A DNA stretch of 64,000 bases from Corythucha ciliata (Eukaryota; Arthropoda; Insecta; Hemiptera; Tingidae): the NCBI GenBank assembly GCA_038030265.1, contig CM075939.1:32345253-32409252 (forward strand), written 5' to 3'. The notes beneath the pieces were generated by a model. That model was given only the letters and a program-made list of their open reading frames with translations, was not told where the DNA came from and did not search any database. Below, one piece after another: positions 41,764-51,332 of the stretch (position 1 is the stretch's first letter; each line of letters starts with the position of its first letter). Both the position numbers and the translations under genes were made by a program.

Positions 41764-42891
41764 ATGAATCAACTACTTTCGCTTCGATTCAAGAAGAATG
41801 CAGAAGAAACTGTTCTTTTCTCTGTTAAACTACCTGGTGATCAGACGTGGCTTACTCTTCCGAGTGAAAAACGAAAGCTATCCAATCATCAGCAGTTGCT
41901 TCAGCTTGATGATGTAGTCAACGCTCTCGCTGAAAATTTTCAGCAGCGTACTATGCAGATGAGGTTCTGCTACAACATTTCAAACAGTTCTCGACAAACA
42001 ATTCAGAATCGGACGATGATTTCCATGATCCACCTGGGATAAATTGGCTCGAGAATACTTCGGTGTCAGACGTCATCACACTATTTGGTTCAATCTGGAA
42101 GGATCAACAAGAAAGGAGTATCGCGTTGATGGAAAATTTAATGTCGTCTTTGGTGACTAAATTTCACGGTAATCAAAAGCGCGTGGATGTTCCCTTATTT
42201 GACGGAAAAAACGAAGATCCAAAAACCTGGATGATTATTTATGAAAAGGCTTGCGAAACGAATGGATGGGTTACTGATGCTTTGAAAGTCAACAATTTAA
42301 TATCAAGTTTCTCTAAAGGTAGCACAGCTCACAAGTGGTACCATTCTCGTATGCTCGCCTCAGAGGAATCCACATGGTCTACGTGGAAAGCATCGTTTAT
42401 TGAAGCTTTCGGCCAAAATCAAGTCCAAGCAGCCAAAGCAGCAAACACGTTCTTTTACACGTCGGGTTCGTTGATGGATTTCTGGTACGAGAAAGAGCGG
42501 TTGATTACCTTGGCATACGGAGCACTACCTGACAAAGCACTGGGATTGCTAATTCTGCTAGGTTTACCTGATTATATGCAAAACCAGATAGCACTTCTAT
42601 CTTGGTCTTCAAAAGATGAATTAAGGAAGATTGTTGAAAGACTAAAGCCGCATGTTACGTCCGACTCAAAGGATCACGTCTCAAAGTTCAACCAGTCGTA
42701 CAATACGAAACGTAAATTTCAAAACAAATCGGAAAATCAAGGGAGTATCTCAACTGTTGATGACAATAAAATAAATAATGATTTTGTCTCTTACTCGTGT
42801 TTGTCAGGAGTGTCATTCGTACCAACCAGAAGGTTCAACATAAACGGGGTGCCTATCCCAGCTTTATTAGATACTGGCGCTTCTGTAAATT
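41764..42891 (+). pseudogene. gag: Gag and start of protease, gypsy element 2
   Basis: Gag begins at the ATG just after the primer-binding site ('MNQLLSLRFKKNAEETVLF'). It shifts frame near 41945 and continues in the frame of 42063-42891 with 'VPLFDGKNEDPKTWMIIYEK', 'STWSTWKASFIEAFG' (capsid-like) and a basic stretch. Protease starts with 'IPALLDTGASVNLT' (DTGA). Immediately afterwards the frame enters an inverted RNase H copy and ends, so most of the protease is missing. Confidence 0.75.
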
Positions 42892-43058
42892 TGACGAACT
42901 TTTGGCTGACGTGCATCTCTTTGATATAACACGGCACCACAACCGAAATTTGAGGCATCCGTACACAGTTCAAATGGTAATGTCCAATCAGGAAGTGTGA
43001 GAACAGGATTTGAAGAAATCTTGGATATTAGAAGTTGGAATGCTTTTTCACATTCGTT
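42892..43058 (-). repeat. Inverted 167-bp copy of the RNase H segment
   Basis: The reverse complement of 42892-43058 matches 43926-44092 with at most one difference that I can see (near the TCAGCC(T/A)AAAG end). Its minus-strand reading gives 'CEKAFQLLISKISSNPVLTL' and 'ELCTDASNFGCGAVLYQRD', the RNase H text of the same element. It replaces the protease core. Intra-element inverted copying by template switching during reverse transcription is my inference. Confidence 0.9.
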
Positions 43059-44835
43059 ACAAAAATTTGCAAGACCAAAAATTTGCAGTGGATTTCCAAA
43101 TAAAATCGGGTGTTGCACCTGTATGTCTTAAAGCTTACAGGCTTTCTCGCGAACGCTACATCTGGGCTCAACAAAAAATTAATGAAATGCTCGAGAAAGG
43201 TATTATCAGTCGTTCAGATTCTAGTTTTTCTTCTCCTTGCGTGATTGTTCCTAAGAGTAACGGGTCATGGCGTCTTTGTCAAGATAATAGAGAACTGAAC
43301 AAAATAACCGATATGGATCCATTCCCATTTCCCTTAATTGACGACCTAATTTGCCGTTATGGTGGATGTCGTTTTTTTTTCAAAACTCGACCTGAAGGAT
43401 GGCTTCCACCAAATCCCTTTAACCGAAAAAACCAAGAAATATACCTCGTTCGTCCTCCCGTTCGGTCAATTTCAATTTAATTTTTTACCTTTCGGGTGGA
43501 AAAATTCGCCGCCAAAATTTCAACGTTTCATGACTTCGGCGTTGGGAGACCTTTTGAATGACCCGGTCATTTCGGTATACATTGACGATATTTTGATCGG
43601 TGGAAAAACTAAAGATGATTGTGCCCGCAAAACTTTCCAGGTCGTCAAGAAGCTATCCGAACTGAATTTACAGTTGAACTACGAGAAAAGTCAATTCTGT
43701 GAAGAAAAAGTAACATTCTTAGGTCGCTTGATAGACGGGCAAACGAAAACTACGAAAGAGGAATCAGTTGAAAAAGTAAGAACAATGAAACGGCCTAACG
43801 ATTTGCACACATTGCGGGTTTTCACTGGGCTCACAGGCCATTTCAGGGCATTTATCCCGGATTATGCAAAAATAGTTAGACCTCTTGATCGTCTGAAGAG
43901 CAAGGATGTGAAATTCGTGTGGTCAAACGAATGTGAAAAAGCATTCCAACTTCTAATATCCAAGATTTCTTCAAATCCTGTTCTCACACTTCCTGATTGG
44001 ACATTACCATTTGAACTGTGTACGGATGCCTCAAATTTCGGTTGTGGTGCCGTGTTATATCAAAGAGATGCACGTCAGCCTAAAGTTCGTCAGCTCAGAG
44101 TGATAGGTTATTTTTCACATACGTTCACTAAAGCAGAAGTGAATTATTCCGTGACCGACAAAGAAGCTTTAGCAGTAATTAAAGTCGTAAAATATTTTCG
44201 TTCTTATTTGGAAGGGCGAGAATTCACAGTCAATACAGACCACCAAGCCTTGTCATATTTATTGGATTTAAAAGAACCGAGAGGACGTCTAGGAAGATGG
44301 CAAGTTATCCTCATGTCATATAACATCAAAATTAATCACAGAAGTGGAAAAGAGCTCGAAGATGCTGATGCAATATCACGCCTATGCTTAGAGCGAGAGG
44401 AAACCGAATCGTTGCCAGTCAGTAACTTAGTCCAAAGGCTCGACACAAGAATTAAAATTGACCCACTTCACAAGAACGAGGTTCTGCGAACTTACCATGA
44501 TGATCCTGATTCTGATGGTCACGATGGGTTTTTACGGACATATTTCAGAATCAAATCGCGTTTCTTCTGGCCAAAAATGAAGCAAGAAATTCATCAGTAC
44601 GTCAAGTCTTGCCACGTTTGCCAGATAGCTAAATTCAAATACCGTCCAAAACCAGATACATTGATAATCCAAAACAAGTCTGAAACGCCATTTGAATGCC
44701 TTCATGTAGATTTTGGAGAAAAAGTTAAAAAAAAGAAGGTTATCCCCAGACCCAATCATTTCTAGTTGTCGTCGACGAGTATTCTCGCATGATCTTTACA
44801 AAAGCTATGGAGGAGAGTTCTAAAGCGGTAATACA
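43059..44835 (+). pseudogene. pol: Pol of gypsy element 2: RT, RNase H, integrase N-terminal half
   Basis: RT text runs from 'VAPVCLKAYRLSRERY' and 'CVIVPKSNGSWRLCQDNREL', with a +1 frameshift in a T9 run near 43370. It continues 'FFSKLDLKDGFHQI', 'SVYIDDILIGG' (catalytic YIDD), RNase H 'ELCTDASNFGCGAVLYQRD', 'TDKEALAVIKVVKYF', 'NTDHQALSYLL', then the integrase zinc region ('HDGFLRTYFRIKSRFFW', 'CHVCQ') and 'ECLHVDFGE' with the first integrase Asp. A further frameshift occurs near 44730 ('LVVVDEYSRMIFTKAMEE'), and the coding is cut at 44835 by the viral insertion. It resumes at 45696. Confidence 0.85.
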
Positions 44836-45695
44836 TTTTTTTTTTTTTTTTTTTTTTTTATAATAGCAAAATCTTGGATTGGCGGACTTGTCAGATGACC
44901 CAGAGACAACCCAGGGTGTCACAATCTGATCAATGAGACATCCATTCTGGGTTGCCTGGCTGGAGTTTAGAGTGCATTCATGCCAATCTCAACTTCTCCT
45001 ATCGTTCTGTCATCAGCTCTGTTCTGAGTGACTCTAGCCCTGCACTGGTCCACAGCAGCCATAATGACAGGATTCACTGCAGTGGCAGGGCCATTCCCAG
45101 TGACCAGGTTGAACCTTCTTGCATATGCAATCCTGACAGCATCTGGTGTTGAGTCAGAGCGATAGGTAGCCGTGTAGTACGTGAAGATTCTTGTGAGAGA
45201 GGTCCTAGCCTCTGGCCTCCGATGCAGAACCTCGTCCGAAATTACATGAGCACAGAAAAACACCCAGTGGGCACCTCTGGATGCTTCCATTATGAATCTG
45301 GGCATGCATGCTATTGCCATAGTGCAAGTTATGGCTGGAATGCTGGTGGTCAGGTAGAGCTGGTCATGTGTGAACAAGACTTTGCTTCTTAGCCTGTGAA
45401 ACATTTCCACATACATCCCAGGGAAGCAGGCTGCAACTCTTGGTAGAGTGATCACCTTGGGCCCTAATGCCCTTCCGGCAGCGTTAGCCACTTGAGGGAT
45501 GTGATACTTTTCACTCCAATGTCTCATGAGTGCCTGCAGGGGCTCCGTGGATTTCAGCACGATCTTCGCATACCCCGAGCCTCTCATCGCGAAGACGGCA
45601 ATCATCAGCTTCACATCTTCCATGAAGTGTGCGTCTCTGGTGTGGCTGTTTGCAGCCTCTCCTTCACCAAAGTGTAGCCTCACTTCATCAACAGG
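44836..45695 (-). mobile_element. Retroposed viral sequence inserted in integrase
   Basis: This segment interrupts the integrase between 'MEESSKAV' and 'IVSDNGPQF'. At its left border is a T24 run (44836-44859), which is a poly(A) tail on the minus strand, 3' of the nucleoprotein-like frame. A short hairpin (CAACCCAG 44907-44914 with CTGGGTTG 44947-44954) lies between stop codon and tail. No clear target duplication is visible, and about 10 integrase residues seem lost. It looks like LINE-mediated copying of a viral mRNA. Confidence 0.75.
44967..45695 (-). CDS. N: Endogenous phenuivirus-like nucleoprotein (N), 5'-truncated open frame
   Basis: About 243 codons are open on the minus strand with no internal stop; the frame runs on into retrotransposon sequence to 45752, so its own start codon is missing. 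The middle contains 'VITLPRVAACFPGM', which fits the conserved (L/I)TLxRVAAxFP segment of phlebovirus/tenuivirus-type N proteins. It is preceded by 'AKIVLKSTEPLQALMRHW' (compare the KMxxKMSExG region) and followed by a helical C-terminal lobe ending 'RIAYARRFNLV' and a short extension. N coats viral RNA; here it is a genomic fossil. The length is close to full N (about 245 aa). Preservation of an open frame suggests a recent event or selection. Confidence 0.7.
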   Translation of the reverse strand, partial: PVDEVRLHFGEGEAANSHTRDAHFMEDVKLMIAVFAMRGSGYAKIVLKSTEPLQALMRHWSEKYHIPQVANAAGRALGPKVITLPRVAACFPGMYVEMFHRLRSKVLFTHDQLYLTTSIPAITCTMAIACMPRFIMEASRGAHWVFFCAHVISDEVLHRRPEARTSLTRIFTYYTATYRSDSTPDAVRIAYARRFNLVTGNGPATAVNPVIMAAVDQCRARVTQNRADDRTIGEVEIGMNAL

Positions 45696-46330
45696 GTGAA
45701 AAAAATAGTAAGCGACAACGGTCCGCAATTCACGTCGCAGGAAATGAAGCAATTCGCAGTTGAAAAATCAATCCAATGGATTACGTCTGCTCCTTATCAC
45801 CCTGAAGGCAACGGCTTAGCAGAACGGAAGATGAGAGATATCAAACAATATCTCGCTTTGTACCCAAATTTTAAGGGAGGCTGGAAAAGATGTCTAGAAG
45901 CTGCAATGAATCACTTAAATCGCTCCTACTCATCAGATCTCGGATGCTCGCCTTATTTCAAAGCTTACGGAATAGTGTCCGTATTTCCTGCTGATGAGAA
46001 GTTCGGAATAAAAGGAGATTCTATCTCCGAACAATTAATGCCAAAAACAAAGGAAGCTCAATACTATAAGAATATGAAGAAACATTTTGACAATCGACGT
46101 CCTAAAAACATACCAAAATTTGAAGTGGGAGATAAGATTCTTATTCAATGTGGCTATAGAGGAAAGGAACCAAACGTCAAGGCCCCTATGTGCTTAAAAG
46201 GATCATATTCAAGGACAACTACCCCAAAACGTTATTTTACCAAGATGACCAGAACAATGAAAAGACAACTTCAATTCGAAACACTCTTCCTTACCATTGT
46301 CGGAGCAATGGTGATTCTTAAGAAAGGGGA
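45696..46330 (+). pseudogene. pol: Integrase C-terminal half of gypsy element 2
   Basis: Resumes after the viral insertion with 'KKIVSDNGPQFTSQEM' (second catalytic Asp) and 'PYHPEGNGLAERKMRDIKQY' (catalytic Glu), then 'RPKNIPKFEVGDKILIQ', typical of the integrase C-terminal domain. The frame runs to the polypurine tract and past the start of the 3' LTR. Confidence 0.85.
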
Positions 46331-46463
46331 TGTAAGGGATGAAGTCAAATATTATTATTTTGATGACCGTATGTTTAAAAAGAATGAAATAAAAAAAAGT
46401 TAGTTTGTGCTTGAATTGAAAAATAAGTAGAACACTCTTCTTAGTAAAATCGGGTTTATTACA
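46331..46463 (+). repeat. 3' LTR of gypsy element 2
   Basis: 133 bp partner of the 5' LTR, preceded by the polypurine tract and followed by the ACTTA duplication. Confidence 0.9.
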
Positions 46464-46760
46464 ACTTAGTTTGGGTTGGGAGGATAACCATCGAATATTA
46501 TCTGAACAGTTCGACCGAATTGATGATTTATGAAGTTTCACTCATTTCACTTTGTGGACAAGGAACCCACCGTCGATAACAACAATTCGACTCGATGGTA
46601 GTGCGAATGATTGTGGAAGTGGTGTAAATGCCGAGTACAAGGATGACTTAGTTCCTTTCTCATTCCGACTTCCGAAAAGAGTGACAATGGATAGGGAGCG
46701 AGTTCATACTTGAAGAATTCTTCTAGATCACCTGGCGTCTTTTTCGCTATGCATATTCTT
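46464..46760 (-). pseudogene. PIN-like/CXC protein, N-terminal part
   Basis: Minus-strand text in several frames reads 'KKTPGDLEEFFKYELAPYPL', then 'RIVVIDGGFLVHK' and 'TIRW/IFDGYPPNP'-like pieces, which fit the region upstream of the 3' part at 40507-41613. The family has an IDGG and a FDGYP motif before the DAD segment. Across the ACTTA insertion site the frames join ('KSVERLRRSHVN' follows in 41613-41540). Frameshifts show the gene was already decaying or decayed later. Confidence 0.5.
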
Positions 46761-47802
46761 TGGAAAATCACCAGAAAAATTGGGGAGCAATATAGGGGGA
46801 AGACGAAGATAATCGAAATTCGAGATAGTACACTGGTTCGATGGAGCAGAAGAGCAGTGGCGGCGCGTGGACTTTTTGGCCGGTCATCTCCACGTGTGTA
46901 ACCCCCCCTTCTCACGCCCTTTTCTGATATGAGGGCAAATATGATTCATAAAATAAATATGGGCTTGCTCATAATGCGTATTTTTCACGATCCAAAACCT
47001 TCAACAAGCATTCTGGCCTGCTCGATTTGCTATGGATGATACATTTCTACTTATGGCACAATTTTCATCCATTGTTGCATACATCGTTCGAATTATGCAA
47101 TTTGATTAGTTCAATCGAATTATTAAGAGGTTTCAGTTAATTGTCTCTAAAAGAAATTCACTTTTCCTGAAATGCTCCCGTCGGAATTTTTCACATTTTT
47201 CAGCACACAAGAGGTCCTTTTAAAAATACGGAGCTTCGTCTCTACAAACGGAACGAATAACGATGTTACGTAAAATGCCATTTTAAAAATTGGAGAACCT
47301 GCACCAAATTCAAGAGAAACAAAATTCGAACGCTAAAAAGAGATGAAAAATGAAATAAACGCCATGACTCTGACCGTTCGCACAATGAGCCGAGAGGAAC
47401 CGGATTCGACCGAAGAAGAAATGAGTAGAACTGTTTTTCTAACGCGCGAGAAAGAGAAGGAAACTGAGCTTGACGAAGACATGAATGAGTGGACGGGAAT
47501 GGGAGGGAGGGATATTGGATTCTACAAAGTTAGCGCATCTGTTACGCTATTAAGACCCAATAGATCGCTCTAGTATTCTCCAAGTTGATGAAAAACAGAC
47601 CTCCTAACTCTCCTATGAACTCAGTTGAGTGAAATTATCTTTGTTTAAAACATTTTTTTTCTCCAAGAAGGGACTTTTCTAAGAAAAATATTTCCAAGAA
47701 ATATTCCTTCATTTCCGAAGAAAAATCTAGTCATCGGCGAATCTATCGATGACCGGACGCCTCGCCAGTGCTTTTGAGCCAAAAATGAGCGAGAGCTATG
47801 TA
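46761..47802. other. No recognisable gene
   Basis: Only short frames (for example 47343-47573, Glu/Arg-rich, no motif). TAAATTTTCT-type AT-rich DNA. Confidence 0.5.
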
Positions 47803-48334
47803 CAAGGTGGGGCAAAACAAACAGTGCAGTTTCGAAGGCTGACTAAATCCTTTGTGGAAAGGATAGGTACCTGGGAGGGGTGTCACTGTGTCCGGCCACT
47901 CACCCCATTTTCAGTCGTTACCATGGTTTGGACCGGAGATGTTCCCTGCGCGCCTCGTCCCTCTGAGGGGTGACCTGGGGTGGCCCGCGAGATCACCGGA
48001 TTTGAGCATTTGCGATTTTTTCTTGTGGGGCTACCTCAAAGACAAAGTTTTCAAACATCGTCCTCACACTTTGGAAGAATTAAAGACCCGAATTAAAGAG
48101 GAAATCGCCGCGATTCCCGTCGATATGTGCCAGAAGGCGGTTGAAAGCTTCAGAAATCGCCTACATCAGTGCATTGCTGTTGGAGGCCATCGTCTTCCTG
48201 ATGTAATCTTTAAAACTTGAGTGAACTAATGGGGTGTACTACAGATTCAAATAAAACAAACCGCATTTTTCTAAGTTGCGCCGTTTTTTTTTAATAGCCC
48301 TTCAAAACTGCACTGTTTGTTTTGCCCCACCCTG
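47803..48334 (+). mobile_element. Internally deleted mariner-like element
   Basis: Terminal inverted repeats CAAGGTGGGGCAAAACAAAC at 47803 and GTTTGTTTTGCCCCACCCTG ending 48334 extend to about 38 bp and are bracketed by TA (47801-47802 and 48335-48336). Inside, 47940-48220 encodes a transposase C-terminus: 'WPARSPDLSICDFFLWGYLK' with the third catalytic Asp, then 'TLEELKTRIKEEIAAIPVDM' and 'VESFRNRLHQCIAVGG'. The first two catalytic Asp residues and the DNA-binding domain are deleted. Confidence 0.88.
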
Positions 48335-48399
48335 TATTAAAAACATCAAATTCATGTCTAATGTTGTCTACCTAGGCCTCGTGAGTCTTGTGAAGATCG

Positions 48400-48503
48400 C
48401 GAACGGTGTCCGAGTCGAACAAATTATTAGCAGACAATTTACTCATGCATTTAGTGTTGATGGGATGTTAGGTTTCCCGAAAACAGGGATTTACCCGTTA
48501 TGA
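48400..48503 (+). pseudogene. Possible pogo/jerky-type transposase C-terminal scrap
   Basis: 'QIISRQFTHAFSVDGMLGF' followed by 'PKTGIYPL' resembles the end of CENP-B/jerky/pogo DDE domains (...NIxxGFxxTGIYPxN). It is too short for a firm call. Confidence 0.3.
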
Positions 48504-48682
48504 GAAGGGATAAAAACACTACCAAGGTGCCAAGGAACTACTTTATTACATCAAAATAGTAATCAACCAATGATGATTCAAATACAATCAATAGAAATCT
48601 GTTGAATAAGAGAATCAATTAGTATTACCGTGTAGATTACACAGGAACATGCTGAAAGTGGTCCCATGGTAATATACCTTAC

Positions 48683-48772
48683 CATGTGCTACCGTAGTAG
48701 CCACAAAAATCTTTTCAAGATACAAAAAAAAAAAAAAAAAAGCCCTTTACCGGATCTCAGTGGAAAACTTAA
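48683..48772 (+). repeat. Dispersed repeat X, copy 2, left part
   Basis: GCTACCGTAGTAGCCACAAA, AAGATACAA and CCCTTTACCGG...ATCTCAGTGG match repeat X at 21888. The copy stops at TAA, where the Harbinger element is inserted, and resumes after 53310. Confidence 0.75.
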
Positions 48773-49211
48773 AGCCCTGAACACACGGAGACTTTTCTGT
48801 CCTGTCATGAAATTTTTAAGATTTTTAGGAATGTTCGTTTGTCGTGATGTAAAAAGTATAAAAACCATATGTTTCTCTGATAAAACCAAGAAAAAACGGA
48901 GAAATTTTGAAAAAATCTCTCCTTTCTCCCTACCACGGAAACCCAGCTTAAAAAATACCGCGTCTTCATTAGCCCCGTGAACTGTGAACAAAGGAGGACA
49001 GGACGTAAAAAATGAGAGTAACTTTTGGGGCTTGAAAATAAACAGAATTTCTGTCGGAATAATGTACATACGGTAACAGGGAGAGATTTTTGTCCGATAA
49101 AGAAAGATACGATCATTGAAGTTGCCTGCGAATGCCATAGATTTATAAACAACAGTGACATGGTGCTGTGGTGCTGATTTATTCCATCATTATTTAAAGT
49201 TACGCATAATT

Positions 49212-51192
49212 ATGGATTTAAACGTTGAAGCGATGGAAGACGTTGCGGTTGCCGCAGCAATGACTGTCCTTGTTACAACGGTTATGGCTTTAACCCGGAA
49301 GATAACAGCGAGATGGCAAAATAGAAGGTAAGAAGAAGGTACATTTTTATTCCTTGCGTTCAGCTATAAAACGTAACTACCTCGAGTAAGGCCCTTTTCA
49401 CACAAGGCGTATTTTTTCCTCTTCCTCGGGTGACGTTTTTCTTCCCTGGGGGTAACCAAGAGCTAGCGTTAAAAAATTAACAAATGGTGGCTAATGACGC
49501 TCTATCACGGTTAATGTTATAACGCTAGTAAAACCGCCATTTGTGCTATTTTTATACCAGTGCATTCCAGCTATTCCACTTTTAACATGTCTGGCGAGCA
49601 AGCACAAAAAACAGGAATGCAGACCCCAACGTTGATGTTGCCACGGTTTGTACAGGCATAACTAAAGCCCCCCCCCCCCCCGGGGGGGGGTAGCAATAAC
49701 GCGTGGACGCCGCTCCACAGCTCTCATTCTAGTTGATGTTTTCCAGTTTCGAGCGTGTCAGAAAAAGGCGTTACTCTCAGTGAAAAGGGCCTAGATATAA
49801 TTATGGTTGTGGATCTTGACTAATTCCGTTATGATTACGTACCATCGTTCTTACTTCTCTATCAGGTGGTGGACCAAGCCATGGGTGACTAGACGAGATG
49901 AAGGAGGTAGAGACGCGTGCAGCTTATTATTCGATGAGCTGAGCTCTGAAGACCCAGAGGCCTTTCGGAACTATTTCAGAATGGACGAAAGTGCTTTCAA
50001 TTCGCTTTACCATCGAGTGAAACCCAGAATCGCTAGGTCATGCGCCAAAGCGTATCTGCGAAAGTGCGGCAAGTGTCCAGACAATCGTTCATGTAAATCG
50101 AAATCCTTTCAGCTTAATATTCATTCTATTTCTTCGCTATTTCAGATTGGCTATTACATTACGCTTTCTTTCGACTGGCGAAAGTTTCAGAAGCTTGGCG
50201 TATTCGTTCAGGGTTCCTGCCAGCACTATTTCAACTATAATTCCAGACACATGTAGGGCCATTTACGAGTGCTTGAAAAACTCCTGCATGAAGGTAAATC
50301 GCTAAACCGTGTTCCGCTTGAGAACCTTTTTTCATCATTGTATATTTGGTTTTTACGGTCATAGGCTCCAGCAAGTGAAGACGAATGGCGGCGAATTGCC
50401 GAAGAATTTCATCTTCAGTGGAATTACCCTCATTGTCTCGGTTAGAAACCAGTTTGATTTAGTTGAATGCTCATTGTAATCTTGTTTTGTTGTGCAGGTG
50501 CTATGGACGGTAAACATATCGAATTCCGTCCGCCCCGCAAAATGGGTTCGTTCTACTACAATTACAAGGGCAAAAATAGCATTGTGTTACTGGCAGTAGT
50601 GGACGCCTATTACCGATTTCTATTAGTCGACGTCGGGTGCAACGGACGCATCAGTGATGGAGGAGTTTTTCGGCGGAGTGATCTGAGTAATAACATCGAA
50701 AATAACTTGCTTAACTTTCCGCCCGACGAAATGCTCCCTGGAACTTCACTGTCAGTACCTTTTCACCTGGTCGCTGACGATGCCTTCGCCGAAAGTTCGC
50801 GTATTCTCAAACCGTACAAGACTTTTCGGACTAATGACGAGAGGGTGTTCAATTATAGATTGTCACGAGCCAGGCGCGTCGTCGAAAACGCCTTCGACAT
50901 TTTATCCAATCGGTTTCGAGTCTTAATGAAACCGATGGAGCTAGACGTTGAGAAAGTGGAACTCATCACTCATTGTTGTTGCGTCCTGCACAGCTACTTA
51001 CTCCCTGCGTCTAGGGCGACATACGGCCCCTCAACAGATGGTTCATCGTGTCGTTTGAAGTCTATAGCAAAGCCCACCATCGGCAGATTGAGTAAAGCTG
51101 CAAAATGCGCCAAAGAAAACATGACGAAATATTTCAACACCACTGGTGCAGTGGAATGGCAGGACGAGGCCGTCATGAACTTCAACTTTTGA
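49212..51192 (+). pseudogene. Harbinger DDE transposase (5 exons, one frameshift)
   Basis: Exons by GT-AG consensus: 49212-49327, 49866-50092, 50146-50293, 50365-50440, 50498-51192. The spliced length is 1262 nt, one short of a multiple of three. The frame breaks near 50038, where 'VKPRIAR' should join 'VMRQSVSAK' of the next frame; one missing base would restore about 420 codons. Exon 3 reads 'AITLRFLSTGESFRSLAYSF'. Exon 5 holds the catalytic triad: Asp in 'GAMDGKHIEF', Asp in 'NGRISDGGVFRRS', Glu in 'ARRVVENAFDILSNRF'. The protein cuts and joins the element together with the MADF partner. Intron 1 carries a MITE (49390-49791). Confidence 0.85.
49390..49791. mobile_element. MITE in intron 1 of the Harbinger transposase
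   Basis: GGCCCTTTTCAC at the left mirrors GTGAAAAGGGCC at the right, flanked by TAA and TAG. An internal perfect C14G9 tract (49668-49690) and GCGTTAAAAAATTAAC/GTTAATGTTATAACGC inverted words are notable. It has no coding capacity. Confidence 0.65.
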
Positions 51193-51332
51193 TCTTTGAT
51201 TAAGCAACACATTTTATTCACATGTAAACAGTTTTGTTCAAAGAAGTATGTACTTACAATATTAAAACTTAACTATTGTAATAATACTACTTAATTAATT
51301 ATTCTAACGTCTTAACGTTTAATTCTATTAAC

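Larger units (their letters stand above)
41614..46463 (+). mobile_element. Ty3/gypsy element 2 with 5-bp TSD (ACTTA), broken
   Basis: LTRs of 133 bp (41614-41746 and 46331-46463, both TGTAAG...TTATTACA) differ at about three positions. ACTTA flanks both sides (41609-41613 and 46464-46468). A primer-binding site (TTTTGGCGCAGTCGG) follows the 5' LTR and a purine tract (AAGAAAGGGGA) precedes the 3' LTR. It is inserted in the PIN/CXC gene. It is inactivated by frameshifts, an inverted RNase H copy in protease, and a viral-gene insertion in integrase. Confidence 0.93.

Noticed and set aside
42867..43118. Minus-strand frame read as a separate RNase H gene
   Set aside because: It is only the inverted 167-bp copy of the element's own RNase H segment.
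45492..45677. Plus-strand frame opposite the viral N
   Set aside because: Shadow of the nucleoprotein frame; no independent motif.
46547..46915. 122-codon minus-strand frame as an independent gene
   Set aside because: Its informative part matches the N-terminus of the PIN-like/CXC family, so it is treated as a piece of that split gene.
48689..49161. Phe-rich minus-strand frames of 118-149 codons
   Set aside because: They span repeat X and the Harbinger terminal region; low complexity, no motif, and the start lies near the transposase 5' end.
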